Part shown: one piece after another, positions 33,493 to 42,155 of the stretch
Position numbering within the stretch: position 1 is the first letter of the stretch
Layout of the letters: the number at the start of each line of letters is the position of its first letter
Assembly (NCBI GenBank): GCA_002734065.2
Contig: NVXU02000040.1
Location: 1 to 42,155 of the forward strand
DNA: 42,155 bases
Origin: Fluviicola sp.
Lineage (GTDB): Bacteria; Bacteroidota; Bacteroidia; Flavobacteriales_D; Crocinitomicaceae
Direction of reading: 5' to 3'
Notes under the pieces: model-generated
What the model was told of the DNA's origin: nothing
Databases searched by the model: none
Seen by the model: only the letters and a program-made list of their open reading frames with translations
Made by a program: the position numbers and the translations under genes

Positions 33493-35085
33493 ATGAAAAA
33501 AAGTTACTTATTACTAGCATCATTCCTTCTGACAATCATTTCTATATCGATTGCTCAAGACAGAGAAGCATTTCAGCAAAATTATGAACCCATTAGAACG
33601 GAATTGCAAAATTGGGACCAAATCAGAGGGAACTGGTTGGCAACAAGTATTGAAGCAATGTCTTTCAACGAGCCCATTCCAGACAGGCCTTTTCCGGAGA
33701 ACTTTACGCCGAATCAGATGATGCAAATGGTTCCTGCGAATACACGAGCAGCGGTTAATTCACACGCCGCTTCGGTGACTCCAGATCAAAGAAATGTAGC
33801 GCAATGGAACAATGTGAGAAGATTTTCAAGGGCTTCTAATTGTAGCTCACAGTCCAGAAGTGGTCGTTCTTACGGCGATCCTCACTTGGTTTCTTTTGAC
33901 GGAGAACGTTTTTCTTTTCAAACGGTCGGAGAGTTTGTAATGACGAAGTCTCTTTCTCAAAATATGGAGGTGCAAGTGCGCCAACGACCTGAAAGAAATG
34001 ATTTTTCACTGAATTCTGCCGTAGCAATGAATGTAGGCGGAGATAGACTCGCTATTTATGCCAAAGATTATCCAGATGCTGATTATTCTACACCTGTTCG
34101 ATTGAATGGCTTGTCTTTGCACCTTCAAGGGAGCACCTACTTTTTACCACATGGAGGTACTATCAGAAAATCAGGAAAGAGCTACACCGTTCATTTTCCT
34201 TCTGGAGAAGTTGTAACGGTGGGAATGCGCAGAGATTTTATGAATGTTTCTGTGCAAGTTTCACCTTGTGAAGTTTACGATTATCATGGTTTATTAGGCA
34301 ATGCAAATGGAGTGAGAAACGATGATTTTAATGTTAGAGGAGTAAGCGCACCGTCAATTGCAGGGTTTGGAAGACAAGATTCTGACTATTTTAGAAGAGA
34401 ACGTCAAGCATTTTTATCGAGAGAATTTGCAGATTTCCATAGAATAACGCAGGCAACTTCTCTTTTTGACTATGGAATTGGAACATCAACATTCTATTAT
34501 ACCGATCGTTCTTACCCTCGAATTTATCGTGATTTGAACAGTTTATCTCAAAATCAACGTGACAGAGCGAGAAGAAATTGCGAGAATGCAGGCGTGAGAG
34601 GAGCCGATATCAATGGTTGTATTTTTGACAATGCGTATTTGAATATTGGGCCGAGTAATCCGCCAACAGTTGAAGATCCAACTCGCGGAACGGTTTTACG
34701 ACCAATTACAAGACCGACTCCAAACGTGAATCCTAATCCTCCGGTCCCACCAAAACCAAATCCAAGGTCGATAGCAACGGAAGTTAAAAAACCAGTTGAA
34801 AATACGGGAACAGCACAACCAAGACCGACAACAGGTACATCAACTAAGCCAGCAGGTCAGGCGAGAGATGTTTCAACTCCGAAACCATCAACTCCAAGAC
34901 CGGCAACGCGTGCACCGAAACCAAGAACGATTTCAACGCCACGCCCGAAGCCCACGCCAAGACCAAGGCCAACAGTTCGACCGACTCCAAGGCCGAAACC
35001 AGCGCCAAGGCCAGCACCAAGACCAGCACCAAGGCCAAAACCGGCACCGAAGCCTTCAACAACTAAGAAAATAGGAGGTAAATAA
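33493..35085 (+). CDS. Secreted von Willebrand factor D-domain protein with Pro/Arg/Lys-rich tail
   Basis: This 530-aa protein has a signal peptide ending near SIAQ. A VWD domain spans about residues 125-300, with YGDPHLVSFDGERFSFQTVGEFVMTKS at the start and YHGLLGNANGVRNDDF near the end. From about residue 395 the chain becomes low-complexity. The last 70 residues are repeats of the type PRPxPxPKPAP, very basic and without a T9SS tail. VWD domains usually mediate protein assembly outside cells. The tail could bind polyanions or peptidoglycan, but that is speculation. It ends in a clear terminator. Confidence 0.85.
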   Translation: MKKSYLLLASFLLTIISISIAQDREAFQQNYEPIRTELQNWDQIRGNWLATSIEAMSFNEPIPDRPFPENFTPNQMMQMVPANTRAAVNSHAASVTPDQRNVAQWNNVRRFSRASNCSSQSRSGRSYGDPHLVSFDGERFSFQTVGEFVMTKSLSQNMEVQVRQRPERNDFSLNSAVAMNVGGDRLAIYAKDYPDADYSTPVRLNGLSLHLQGSTYFLPHGGTIRKSGKSYTVHFPSGEVVTVGMRRDFMNVSVQVSPCEVYDYHGLLGNANGVRNDDFNVRGVSAPSIAGFGRQDSDYFRRERQAFLSREFADFHRITQATSLFDYGIGTSTFYYTDRSYPRIYRDLNSLSQNQRDRARRNCENAGVRGADINGCIFDNAYLNIGPSNPPTVEDPTRGTVLRPITRPTPNVNPNPPVPPKPNPRSIATEVKKPVENTGTAQPRPTTGTSTKPAGQARDVSTPKPSTPRPATRAPKPRTISTPRPKPTPRPRPTVRPTPRPKPAPRPAPRPAPRPKPAPKPSTTKKIGGK

Positions 35086-35088
35086 TTT

Positions 35089-35121
35089 AAAAAAGAGCTG
35101 ATGAATAATCAGCTCTTTTTT
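35089..35121. terminator. Bidirectional intrinsic terminator
   Basis: The stem aaaaaagagctgat / atcagctctttttt has a 5-nt loop (gaata). It lies between the VWD gene and the convergent DUF4190-like gene and has T-runs in both directions. Confidence 0.93.
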
Positions 35122-35133
35122 CTTGCAGTTTTT

Positions 35134-35913
35134 TTAGAAGAAAAGCAAAGAAAATACAAGAAATATAAATAATGAGAACAATGAAATAATTAGGATTGAC
35201 CCACCCATAATCAGTCCAGTCAATGCAAATGCTTTGCCTTTCAGTTGACCTCTACTTGTTTTCTTTAGTCCAACAATGCTAAATACGACAGCTCCAATTC
35301 CAAATAGGAAGGTGAAAATACTTAAAAGCAGAATGATAACCCAAGATGATATGGGCAAAACCCAAAAGAAAGAAAGAAAAAAAGTAATTAAACACAGCGC
35401 AGCCAAAATGGCAAGAACAAAACCTACAATAGCACTAGCCGAATATTTCGAATTGTCATCTTCACTGTTTTCTTGCTTAGAAACGGGTTCGTTTACTACA
35501 CTTTTCTCCTCAACATCTTCTTTTTTTCGTTCGTCTTTCTCCTTTTCGTTAAAAGCATAAAAGCTCTTCACTTTCTTTTTCAAATCAAGCAATTTTTGCG
35601 CTTTCGTTTTTGGAATTTTATTATCGCTTTCATACGCTTGCTCTTGATTCTTAAGTGAAACTTCTTTCTCTTGCTTGCTGCTGACATATTTTGGAGCACT
35701 TTCGCTTGCTTGCAAATCTTCTTGCTCATAACTCTCACTCAAATCTTCTTTTTTTTGTTCTTTTTTGAAAGAAGAAGACTTGTTTAAGCGGTAACCTTTC
35801 GTGTACTTTCTTTTCTGAATAAGTCGATTGCTCTGAACATTATTCGATGTGCCACAAGAAGCGATTGAAAATAAAACCAGACTTAAAAAGAAGAATTTTA
35901 AATAATTTGCCAT
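35134..35913 (-). CDS. Lipoprotein with C-terminal DUF4190-like membrane domain
   Basis: This 259-aa protein starts with a lipoprotein signal (lipobox SIASC). A basic segment follows (QKRKYTKGYRLN, a motif I have seen in other Bacteroidota lipoproteins), and then a long charged linker rich in Lys and Glu up to about residue 155. The C-terminal 100 residues carry three hydrophobic segments in the pattern SASAIVGFVLAILA ... GIGAVVFSIVGLKKT ... KGKAFALTGLIMGGSILI, which fits DUF4190. Function is unknown. It is divergent from the GNAT gene. Confidence 0.8.
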   Translation of the reverse strand: MANYLKFFFLSLVLFSIASCGTSNNVQSNRLIQKRKYTKGYRLNKSSSFKKEQKKEDLSESYEQEDLQASESAPKYVSSKQEKEVSLKNQEQAYESDNKIPKTKAQKLLDLKKKVKSFYAFNEKEKDERKKEDVEEKSVVNEPVSKQENSEDDNSKYSASAIVGFVLAILAALCLITFFLSFFWVLPISSWVIILLLSIFTFLFGIGAVVFSIVGLKKTSRGQLKGKAFALTGLIMGGSILIISLFSLFIFLVFSLLFF

Positions 35914-35990
35914 TGTTTATTATTAATTGTTTGTTCATAAAATTACGATTAATTATTTTAACGAATTCTTAAAAGACATAACTTCGGGCT

Positions 35991-36491
35991 ATGATTGAAG
36001 TTAAGCAAATCCATTCCGAAGAAATTTTTATTGTCAATCAATTGGCGCATCAAATTTGGCCAACGACTTTTAAAGACATTCTTTCTGAAGAGCAAATTAA
36101 ATACATGCTCGATTGGATGTACGATGTGAACACTCTTCAAGAGCAAGTGAAAACTGGTTTTCTTTATTATTTACTAACGGAAAATGGCAAAGCATGCGGT
36201 TTTCTCGGTTTAGAACCCAATTTTCCTGATGCGGACTATTTGAGAATTCATAAGTTATATGTTTTGCCAGAAAAACAAGGAAAAGGATTTGGAAGGGAAC
36301 TTTTTAATCAAGCAATGAACGTTGCTTTTGATTTGGATTGCCATAGCATTCACCTCAATGTGAACAGGTTCAATAAAGCTTCAGAATTCTACCAGTACCT
36401 TGGTTTTAAGATTACAAAAGAAGAGGATATCGATATTGGAAAAGGATTTTTAATGGAAGATTTTGTGATGGAATTGAGGGTTAAAAAGTAA
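35991..36491 (+). CDS. GNAT-family N-acetyltransferase
   Basis: This 166-aa protein has the GNAT fold. The acetyl-CoA-binding motif A reads LYVLPEKQGKGFGRELF near residues 88-104 (Q-x-x-G-x-G), followed by HLNVNRFNKASEFYQYLGFKI (motif B). The substrate is not predictable. Its 3' end overlaps the convergent glycosyltransferase gene by 11 bp. Confidence 0.92.
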   Translation: MIEVKQIHSEEIFIVNQLAHQIWPTTFKDILSEEQIKYMLDWMYDVNTLQEQVKTGFLYYLLTENGKACGFLGLEPNFPDADYLRIHKLYVLPEKQGKGFGRELFNQAMNVAFDLDCHSIHLNVNRFNKASEFYQYLGFKITKEEDIDIGKGFLMEDFVMELRVKK

Positions 36492-37437
36492 TTTCCCCAC
36501 ACTTAAAATGACCTTTTGGACAAGATTGATGCCCGTGCAATCCGCATGGGCGACAGTCTAAATCTTGTACTTCTTTGACGTCAGAATTCTCCGATAATGG
36601 ACCAAAGCCAAAATCGGGAATTGTGGAACAGAAAAAGGCAGTAACATTCGCATTCACAGCCGATGCCAAATGCAAAGGACCGGAATCATTCACGAAATTT
36701 CGTGTCGCTTTTTGCATCAACGCTGCCGATTGCAACAGGGTTAATTCTCCACAAAGTGAGTGAACATTTTTGTTCTTGGAATCTGCTATAATTTCTTTGC
36801 AAAACGCTGAATCACCTGACGCACCTAGCAAGTAGAGGGGGCTGTGATTATTGATTGATTCTGTTAATTCGACCCATTTGTGTTTTGGCAATTGCTTGGT
36901 AAACCAAACGGATGCCGGTGCCAAGCAGTAAAATTCTTCTGCAATGTATTTCTCAATGTGCAAGTTGTCTTCTGCAGAAGGAAACAATTCTGGACGCACC
37001 AATTTCTTCGCGCCGAACTCCTGAATTAAAGACAAATTCCGTTCTACTTCGTGTGTTCCGTCGCCAATTTTATGTGCAAACTTCTGTGTGTATAAAAACG
37101 AAAAAGGATTCTTTTTGAAGCCATAACGCTTTTTTCCTTTGGAGAATCCTGCGATAATGCCAGAACTGGCAAAACGATGTAAATTAATCACCAAATCGTA
37201 CTCATTCTTTCGAAATTGCTTGATTAAACGAAGAATGGACTTCCATTTTCCAGAGGACTTGTCAAAAATAATAACCTCATTCAATTTTGGATTATTCTGC
37301 AACAAAGATTCATTCCCTTTCTTTAGCAAAAAATCAATCTTCGCTTCTGGAAATAAACGATGCAATTCTGAAACAAGGGGAGTTGCCAAAATAACATCAC
37401 CTAAAAAGGCCGTTTGAATGATGAGAATTCGATTCAC
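36481..37437 (-). CDS. Glycosyltransferase family 9 (heptosyltransferase-like)
   Basis: This 318-aa GT9 protein of the ADP-heptose:LPS heptosyltransferase type has RILIIQTAFLGDVILATPL at the N-terminus, DLVINLHRFASSG in the first domain and the conserved NDSGPLHLASAVN in the second. It ends in a cysteine-rich tail (DCRPCGLHGHQSCPKGHFKCG) often found in this family. It probably works in lipopolysaccharide core or surface-glycan synthesis. The start is GTG. The convergent neighbour overlaps it by 11 bp. Confidence 0.9.
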   Translation of the reverse strand: MNRILIIQTAFLGDVILATPLVSELHRLFPEAKIDFLLKKGNESLLQNNPKLNEVIIFDKSSGKWKSILRLIKQFRKNEYDLVINLHRFASSGIIAGFSKGKKRYGFKKNPFSFLYTQKFAHKIGDGTHEVERNLSLIQEFGAKKLVRPELFPSAEDNLHIEKYIAEEFYCLAPASVWFTKQLPKHKWVELTESINNHSPLYLLGASGDSAFCKEIIADSKNKNVHSLCGELTLLQSAALMQKATRNFVNDSGPLHLASAVNANVTAFFCSTIPDFGFGPLSENSDVKEVQDLDCRPCGLHGHQSCPKGHFKCGEITF

Positions 37438-37464
37438 GGGGTAAATGTAAGGGTTTTACAAGGA

Positions 37465-37574
37465 TTTAATGTTTCAATGTTCTAATGTTTTAATAGAGGC
37501 TTCGATGATTACTTACTTTTTAACGAGTTTAACCTACAATGGGTCTTAAATCATTAGAACATTGAAACATTAAA
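37465..37574. repeat. 23-bp perfect inverted repeat upstream of the glycosyltransferase gene
   Basis: The arms at 37465-37487 and 37552-37574 are exact inverse complements (core aatgttctaatg / cattagaacatt) with 64 bp between them. This is the same family and the same spacing as the pair at 26157-26250 in the thi operon. It fills the gap between the two minus-strand genes. Confidence 0.85.
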
Positions 37575-37581
37575 ACAATGC

Positions 37582-40500
37582 TTAACGAAGTAAAGAAACA
37601 TGTCCTCGTCTCACAACTTCCACACCGTCGCCGTCGTGCAAAACGATCATGTAAACGTACATTCCTGTTGCGGCCATTTTTCCAGAGAGAATTGTTCTGC
37701 CATCCCAACCTTCGTCTGCGGAATTGGTTTTGAAAATTACCTGTCCCCAACGATCAAAAATGGTGAAGTCGTAATCGGTAGGATCAAAATCTGAAAGAAT
37801 AGGCATAAAAACAGGGTTCTCCCCATCGGGAGTGAAGGCATTTGGAATGTAAATGATTGGCGGCAAAGTCATGCAACGAATGTTTGAACGACTGATTTCC
37901 GAAAAATTATAGACATTCATCGACTCGATTGCTTCCACATAGTAGCAAAGTTTACCTTTCGAAATAACGTTGCTGACATCATCGGTAAAACTTAATTCTC
38001 CAGATGTAAAACTGGCCATTGCTCCACCAGTAAAGATACTGTCAAAGCCTCTGTACAAATCGTATTGGAGAATGGAGCCGAAAAATTGCTGATAAGGATT
38101 CCAATTCAAATAATTGATTTTAAGCACATCGTCGTAATCAATGTCCAATAAAATGGTTTGTGCTTCGTTGGAAAAACCACCCAATAAACCGCAACTATCA
38201 ATGTACTGTACGCGGTAGGTGTAAGAACTTGCGTTTACATCTACATCAGTGTCCGTATAGCTTACGGAGTTGCCTGTGATTCCTATTCTTGTGATTTCTT
38301 CAAAATTTCCCGTCGTTTTTCTCTGAATGGCAATTTGAGAAATATTTGCCGTTGCATCAATGTAATGCCTCAACACGACATCTTCGCCAACAACTGTTGC
38401 CACTTGCAAATAGTTGAAGTTGGGCGTTCTGGGAGAAGAAATAAATAAGCTCGTCAAATTGGAATAAGAAATTCTCCCATCGTCAGAAATAACGCGAATA
38501 ACAAAGGTGTAGGTTTCTCCACCAACGACATCAATAACAAAGTTGTTGCCCGTTACGTTTCCATAATTGACCCAAGTGGAAGTTGCGGTTTTAGCAAGAA
38601 TTTCATAGCGATCAACTGCATTCCAACCGACGTAAGAAGTCCAAGATAAGTTGACTTGCTGCGTACAAACATCCAAGGTTGTTGATAGAAAGGAGGTGCT
38701 GTGCAATTCTCCCTTTGCAGAAGTCTGATAAGTTGGCGGGACACTGGTCGTAAAGCAAGAATCAAAAGCGGCAACAGAATAAGTGAGAGGACCTAAATTG
38801 ACGTTTGGACTGTAGGTGTAAGAAGTCGTTCCAATGCCAAAAACCTGACTTAATGGAACGATAGCGCCGTTCGCATCTTCAACATAAATTATGTAGCCGT
38901 AAGTATCAGGACTCGAATTCTGATTCCATGTTATGGTCACTTGATTATTGGTTGTATCTATGGTTACAATGTCAAGAATAGGAATACTTGGTGCAATTTG
39001 GTCGGTAAAATCATCACCAGCAATGTTAGATGTATAATCACAAGGTTGGTTCGGCAATACAATTTGGTAATTCAAGAAAACACTACAAATAGTAATCGTA
39101 TCACGGTAAAAATGCGTTCCATAAGGTACACTGTCGTATAAAGTCCATGTTCCAGCCGGATATTCTCTGTAAATGTGCATATACGCATTCATGGATGGCA
39201 ACACAGGATGAATTGGATCGTTCCATTGCAGAAAAGCGGTTCCGTTTCCGGGATTGTTGAGGTTGAGAAAAATATTGGAAATTGTGTCAGAATAACGAAG
39301 GGTATTTCCGTTGCAAGCAGAAGCAGTCACTAAAAAGTAATCATTCTGCGCACCGACTGCAAGTTCTGTAAAGGTCGTTGTGTTGATGTTGTTAATCGTT
39401 GCCAATAATCCATTCTGCACAGAGTGAACTTGGTAAGAATTGAAAGTTCCCAAAGGATCAACAACAGGACTCCAATTAATAGTCACATCGCCCGCCACGT
39501 TGGACTGAATGCAGTCAATAACAGGAGCAGGAACAATGCCAGGATTGGTGACGTTGATGGTAATTGTCGCGTAACTGACCTTAGGCACTGGACAATAATC
39601 GTCTTGAATTTTGAACACAAAATGATAAGGGACGGATGCTGCAATAAAGCCAAACGGATTGACTAAATGGTCGCAATCTGTCTGCCAATCGAAGGTCGTT
39701 GTTACGCCTTGCGACATCGTGATTAAAGGTGTTGCGTCGAGCGTTGCGCAAGGTGCAATGGCGCATCCAGCGTTGCTTGTGAAATTCGTTCCGAACATTG
39801 GACCCGTTGCCGAGAGGATGTTATTCTGGGGAGAACCGTCTTGCAACAATTCTACATCTGTAGAAGTTAAATTAAAGTTGACAGCCGTTCCTGCGACGAC
39901 GGTTGTTTCAAATAAACCGCCAAAAGGACCCACAATTGCAGGTTTCGTATTCGTTCCTGAGCAGTTGTAAATAAGTATCAACATTTCTCGGGAAACTTCT
40001 GCAATGAGCACACCATTTCTAAAGGACTGCGCAACAATTTTTACGTTGTAATTGCCGACGGTGTTAGACAATAAAGTGATGTTTCCAGAACTTGGATCTA
40101 CGTTTGCGGCGATGTTTCCAGCGTTAAAAGTAGCATCGGGAGTAGGGGAAGTGTAACTAAATCCTGGAACAAAAGCGAGTGGAGCAGGAGTTACGCCTTC
40201 TACATACGCTAGATTCGGAAAATGATCGTAAGGAATGCCAAAAGAAATAGCCAAAGAATCCAAATCTGAATCGACAGCATTCATGTTGTATTCGTAAGGA
40301 TCTCCAGCACAACTAATAAAATAAGGTTCTTGCAAGAATTGCGGAGAATAGTCAACACAACCCGTTGCTGCTCCAGGAACGGCAAACATTTTTGAAATAA
40401 GGGTAATTCCTTTGCTAGAAGGGTCAATTAAATTTGTAATAGCTCCACTTCGAGAAAAATTTTGGAAGGTGAATATCCAACCTGTTGGCGGAGGAGTTCC

Positions 40501-40866
40501 GCTCAATGTTATTGGTGCACTGCGAAAAATGAGTTTCTCAATGGCTCCGGGTCCGTTGCCAGAGCTTTGTCCTGCACCACAAAGCAAAGGACTTGGTCCA
40601 CCTGCCACTTGTGTGCATGTCGGCGAAACGTCTGTGGAAGAAACAAATGGTAAATTGATCAAAGAAAGTGTAGGATGCCCCCAAATTTCGATATCCACAG
40701 CTGCATTTGCCAAGAGTGCTCCATTGCAGTCTCTGTAAACAACCAATTGAAAGACGTAATCGCCCCCTTGGCACGTCCAAGTGATTTCACCACCAATAAC
40801 GTGCGAAGCATAGCTCAAAAATGAGGAAAGCAAGATTCCAAGAAGTAAAATGTATCTGTAAAGCAT
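37582..40866 (-). CDS. Large surface protein with T9SS type B (gliding motility-associated) C-terminal domain
   Basis: This 1094-aa protein has a signal peptide followed by SHVIGGEITWTCQGGDYVF, the usual mature start of big Bacteroidota surface proteins. The middle has a predicted cadherin/PKD-like part and several fibronectin-III-like domains (PVIDCIQSNVAGDVTINWSPV, QVTITWNQNSSPDTYGYIIYV, QQVNLSWTSYVGWNAVDRYEI). The C-terminus has IYIPNAFTPDGENPVF, FTIFDRWGQVIFKT and GWDGR, which define the type B sorting domain (CHU-C). It is expected to be secreted and attached to the cell surface; an adhesin role is inferred only from domain type. Confidence 0.92.
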   Translation of the reverse strand: MLYRYILLLGILLSSFLSYASHVIGGEITWTCQGGDYVFQLVVYRDCNGALLANAAVDIEIWGHPTLSLINLPFVSSTDVSPTCTQVAGGPSPLLCGAGQSSGNGPGAIEKLIFRSAPITLSGTPPPTGWIFTFQNFSRSGAITNLIDPSSKGITLISKMFAVPGAATGCVDYSPQFLQEPYFISCAGDPYEYNMNAVDSDLDSLAISFGIPYDHFPNLAYVEGVTPAPLAFVPGFSYTSPTPDATFNAGNIAANVDPSSGNITLLSNTVGNYNVKIVAQSFRNGVLIAEVSREMLILIYNCSGTNTKPAIVGPFGGLFETTVVAGTAVNFNLTSTDVELLQDGSPQNNILSATGPMFGTNFTSNAGCAIAPCATLDATPLITMSQGVTTTFDWQTDCDHLVNPFGFIAASVPYHFVFKIQDDYCPVPKVSYATITINVTNPGIVPAPVIDCIQSNVAGDVTINWSPVVDPLGTFNSYQVHSVQNGLLATINNINTTTFTELAVGAQNDYFLVTASACNGNTLRYSDTISNIFLNLNNPGNGTAFLQWNDPIHPVLPSMNAYMHIYREYPAGTWTLYDSVPYGTHFYRDTITICSVFLNYQIVLPNQPCDYTSNIAGDDFTDQIAPSIPILDIVTIDTTNNQVTITWNQNSSPDTYGYIIYVEDANGAIVPLSQVFGIGTTSYTYSPNVNLGPLTYSVAAFDSCFTTSVPPTYQTSAKGELHSTSFLSTTLDVCTQQVNLSWTSYVGWNAVDRYEILAKTATSTWVNYGNVTGNNFVIDVVGGETYTFVIRVISDDGRISYSNLTSLFISSPRTPNFNYLQVATVVGEDVVLRHYIDATANISQIAIQRKTTGNFEEITRIGITGNSVSYTDTDVDVNASSYTYRVQYIDSCGLLGGFSNEAQTILLDIDYDDVLKINYLNWNPYQQFFGSILQYDLYRGFDSIFTGGAMASFTSGELSFTDDVSNVISKGKLCYYVEAIESMNVYNFSEISRSNIRCMTLPPIIYIPNAFTPDGENPVFMPILSDFDPTDYDFTIFDRWGQVIFKTNSADEGWDGRTILSGKMAATGMYVYMIVLHDGDGVEVVRRGHVSLLR

Positions 40867-41088
40867 TGTATTAATAACGTAAATATTCTATACGTAGTAT
40901 AAAGACGAAAAGTTATTGGTTTTGGTTGTGTTGAAAAGAGAGCTTTGGAGTTTTAGAGCTTTGGATTCGCTATGCTGTTAGAACTTTCGAAAATGCAATC
41001 AAAACGACTACTCTTAACAACTCCAACCTACAAACCATATCAGTCGAACTGTCGAACAGTGAGGCGGTCATCGCTGAAGGCATATAAT
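40867..41088. other. Intergenic region with ctttggag-type micro-repeats
   Basis: The 222 bp between two minus-strand genes hold an agagctttggagttttagagctttgga stretch near 40932-40965, the inverse of the units found inside thiE1. A short gtcgaactgtcgaacag duplication lies near 41043. No terminator or convincing promoter is seen. Confidence 0.6.
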
Positions 41089-41667
41089 TTACGGTATAAC
41101 AACTCCATTAAGGCAGAAAGTACCGCTAATGTTAACGGTATCAACAGGAGGTTGTCCATTAATCCAAGGATAAGAATGCGCTACGCCTGTAAAAGTTGCT
41201 GATACAGGTTTGTAAATACCATCTGTAAGGTCCAAATTACTGGATGTGACATCAAAAGTAACCGTCGAAACGTACATAACGAAAGTATCTACATATATAG
41301 TAAAAAAAGTAGGACTTAAAGATGCTGCGTCGTATGTTGTTGAACCGACATTAAGCGTGCCTGGTAATGCCGTTTCTACCGACATTGAATTATTATTTTG
41401 ATCATTGGAACTAATTACAAAATTACTTTCCTGCAATCCGAACCAATTGTATAGAATAGTGAAATTGGTGTTAGAGTCAGGTGTCATTATGAAATTTTCT
41501 CCGTTAATATCAATTTCAAATTTCCCTTGATTAGCATAACAATAGTTGGAGGTTCCAGATGTGGATGAAGAAGTTGAAGGGTCTGTTTTGTTTTCTTCTT
41601 TTTTGCAAGATGTTGCTATGATTAGCAAGGAAAAGCAAAGAGTTAAAATGTAGAGTGTATTTTTCAT
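41089..41667 (-). CDS. Putative lipoprotein of unknown function
   Basis: This 192-aa protein has a lipoprotein signal (lipobox IATSC), then a Ser/Thr-rich linker (DPSTSSSTSGTS) and a beta-rich domain of about 140 residues beginning CYANQGKFEIDINGENF. That layout is common among small Bacteroidota lipoproteins, but no family is named here. Its ATG overlaps the stop of the upstream gene by one base (TAATG), so the two are translationally coupled. Confidence 0.85.
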   Translation of the reverse strand: MKNTLYILTLCFSLLIIATSCKKEENKTDPSTSSSTSGTSNYCYANQGKFEIDINGENFIMTPDSNTNFTILYNWFGLQESNFVISSNDQNNNSMSVETALPGTLNVGSTTYDAASLSPTFFTIYVDTFVMYVSTVTFDVTSSNLDLTDGIYKPVSATFTGVAHSYPWINGQPPVDTVNISGTFCLNGVVIP

Positions 41668-42155
41668 TAGTAGTTTATCTGATAAGTTGTAAAATTACCC
41701 ACTGGATAATAGACGGTATCGTAATAAGTTGTTGTTATATTATTTTTTGTGACTACCCATCTATAATATACATTACCGTAATTAATTGATGAATAACCAA
41801 TGGGGTCACCATCGGTTCCGCCACTTGTTTCCCAATAAACACAGCCATTATGATTCCAACCGACATTATTGTTAATATTTTCTAAATCATCCGATTGAAA
41901 TAATACCAGTTTATCGTTTGAATCAAAACAGCTGGTATTATTTATAATTAATTTTGAAAAAGCACAAGGGGCATATGTAAAATTCACTACATTATTTTTC
42001 TGAGATTCCAAATAATATTGTTTTAGTCCTCCGTAACAAATATTGTCGGGTTGACTTACTCCTAAGACATATTTTCGGTTGCCTTTCATTTTTAAATTAA
42101 ATGATGCGTGTCCGTTTTGGTCTAAAAAGCCTGAAGCAACAATTTTAGATTTGGT
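41667..42155 (-). CDS. Partial secreted/surface protein, runs off the right edge
   Basis: An internal ATG at 42089 is not the true start. The frame stays open for 22 more codons up to the window edge (TKSKIVASGFLDQNGHASFNLK precedes MKGNRKYV). At least 162 residues are seen. The visible part looks like two beta-rich segments with several cysteines (DNICYGG, YAPCAFSK, NTSCFDSND, NGCVYWET). The downstream lipoprotein gene overlaps its stop by one base. Family unknown. Confidence 0.75.
   Translation of the reverse strand, partial: TKSKIVASGFLDQNGHASFNLKMKGNRKYVLGVSQPDNICYGGLKQYYLESQKNNVVNFTYAPCAFSKLIINNTSCFDSNDKLVLFQSDDLENINNNVGWNHNGCVYWETSGGTDGDPIGYSSINYGNVYYRWVVTKNNITTTYYDTVYYPVGNFTTYQINY

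Noticed and set aside
34796-35074. Extra open frames on both strands over the Pro/Arg-rich tail
   Set aside because: Low-complexity codons leave several frames open; these are shadows of the VWD gene.

Overview
The window looks like a chromosomal piece of a low-GC Bacteroidota, most likely Flavobacteriales. Four things point there: secreted proteins with type IX secretion (T9SS) sorting tails of type A (13 kb and 15.8 kb) and type B (37.6 kb); several -7 elements of the form TAnnTTTG, one with an exact TTG-N20 spacing; almost no Shine-Dalgarno sequences; and a sodium-pumping NQR complex. The species cannot be named from the sequence alone.

Layout. 0-5.8 kb: phenylacetyl-CoA epoxidase genes. 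Two paaE-type reductase paralogues lie on the minus strand, divergent from paaABCD, which is followed by a lipoprotein gene. 5.8-9.2 kb: pruA, a TPR protein whose signal peptide seems frameshifted, and apaG. 9.3-15.9 kb: an MbnP-like lipoprotein, a di-heme MauG/MbnH-like peroxidase lipoprotein and a T9SS FG-GAP protein form a tight operon, followed by a T9SS 'choice-of-anchor B' protein. 16-22.1 kb: complete nqrABCDEF with promoter, upstream palindrome and terminator. 22.1-26.1 kb: a scrambled zone with GC-rich hairpin repeats, a REP-associated transposase remnant, orphan genes, a 36-bp perfect palindrome, and a 357-bp direct duplication of (TPP riboswitch + thiS 5' part). In the first copy thiS is fused to a decayed copy of the nqrF 3' end. 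25.7-33.4 kb: the working thiamine operon (riboswitch-thiS-thiC-thiE1-thiD-thiE2-thiG-thiH), interrupted by two S23-type four-helix-bundle genes, each flanked by inverted short repeats. 33.5-42.2 kb: a von Willebrand D-domain secreted protein with a Pro/Arg/Lys tail, a DUF4190-like lipoprotein, a GNAT acetyltransferase, a GT9 glycosyltransferase, a 1094-aa T9SS type B surface protein and two small secreted genes. The last gene runs off the right edge.

How they work together. PaaABC(D) with a PaaE reductase epoxidises phenylacetyl-CoA; the rest of the paa pathway is not in the window. ThiC makes the pyrimidine, ThiD phosphorylates it, ThiS/ThiG/ThiH build the thiazole, and a ThiE joins the two halves. 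TPP feedback acts through the riboswitch. No thiF is visible. The MbnP/MbnH-like pair suggests copper handling at the cell surface.

The most unusual general property is a set of 7-8 bp tandem or inverted micro-repeats. They fill intergenic gaps, face each other across genes, and at several places run into coding sequence, supplying stop codons (paaE, both thiE), an internal insert (thiE1) and a protein N-terminus (thiH).
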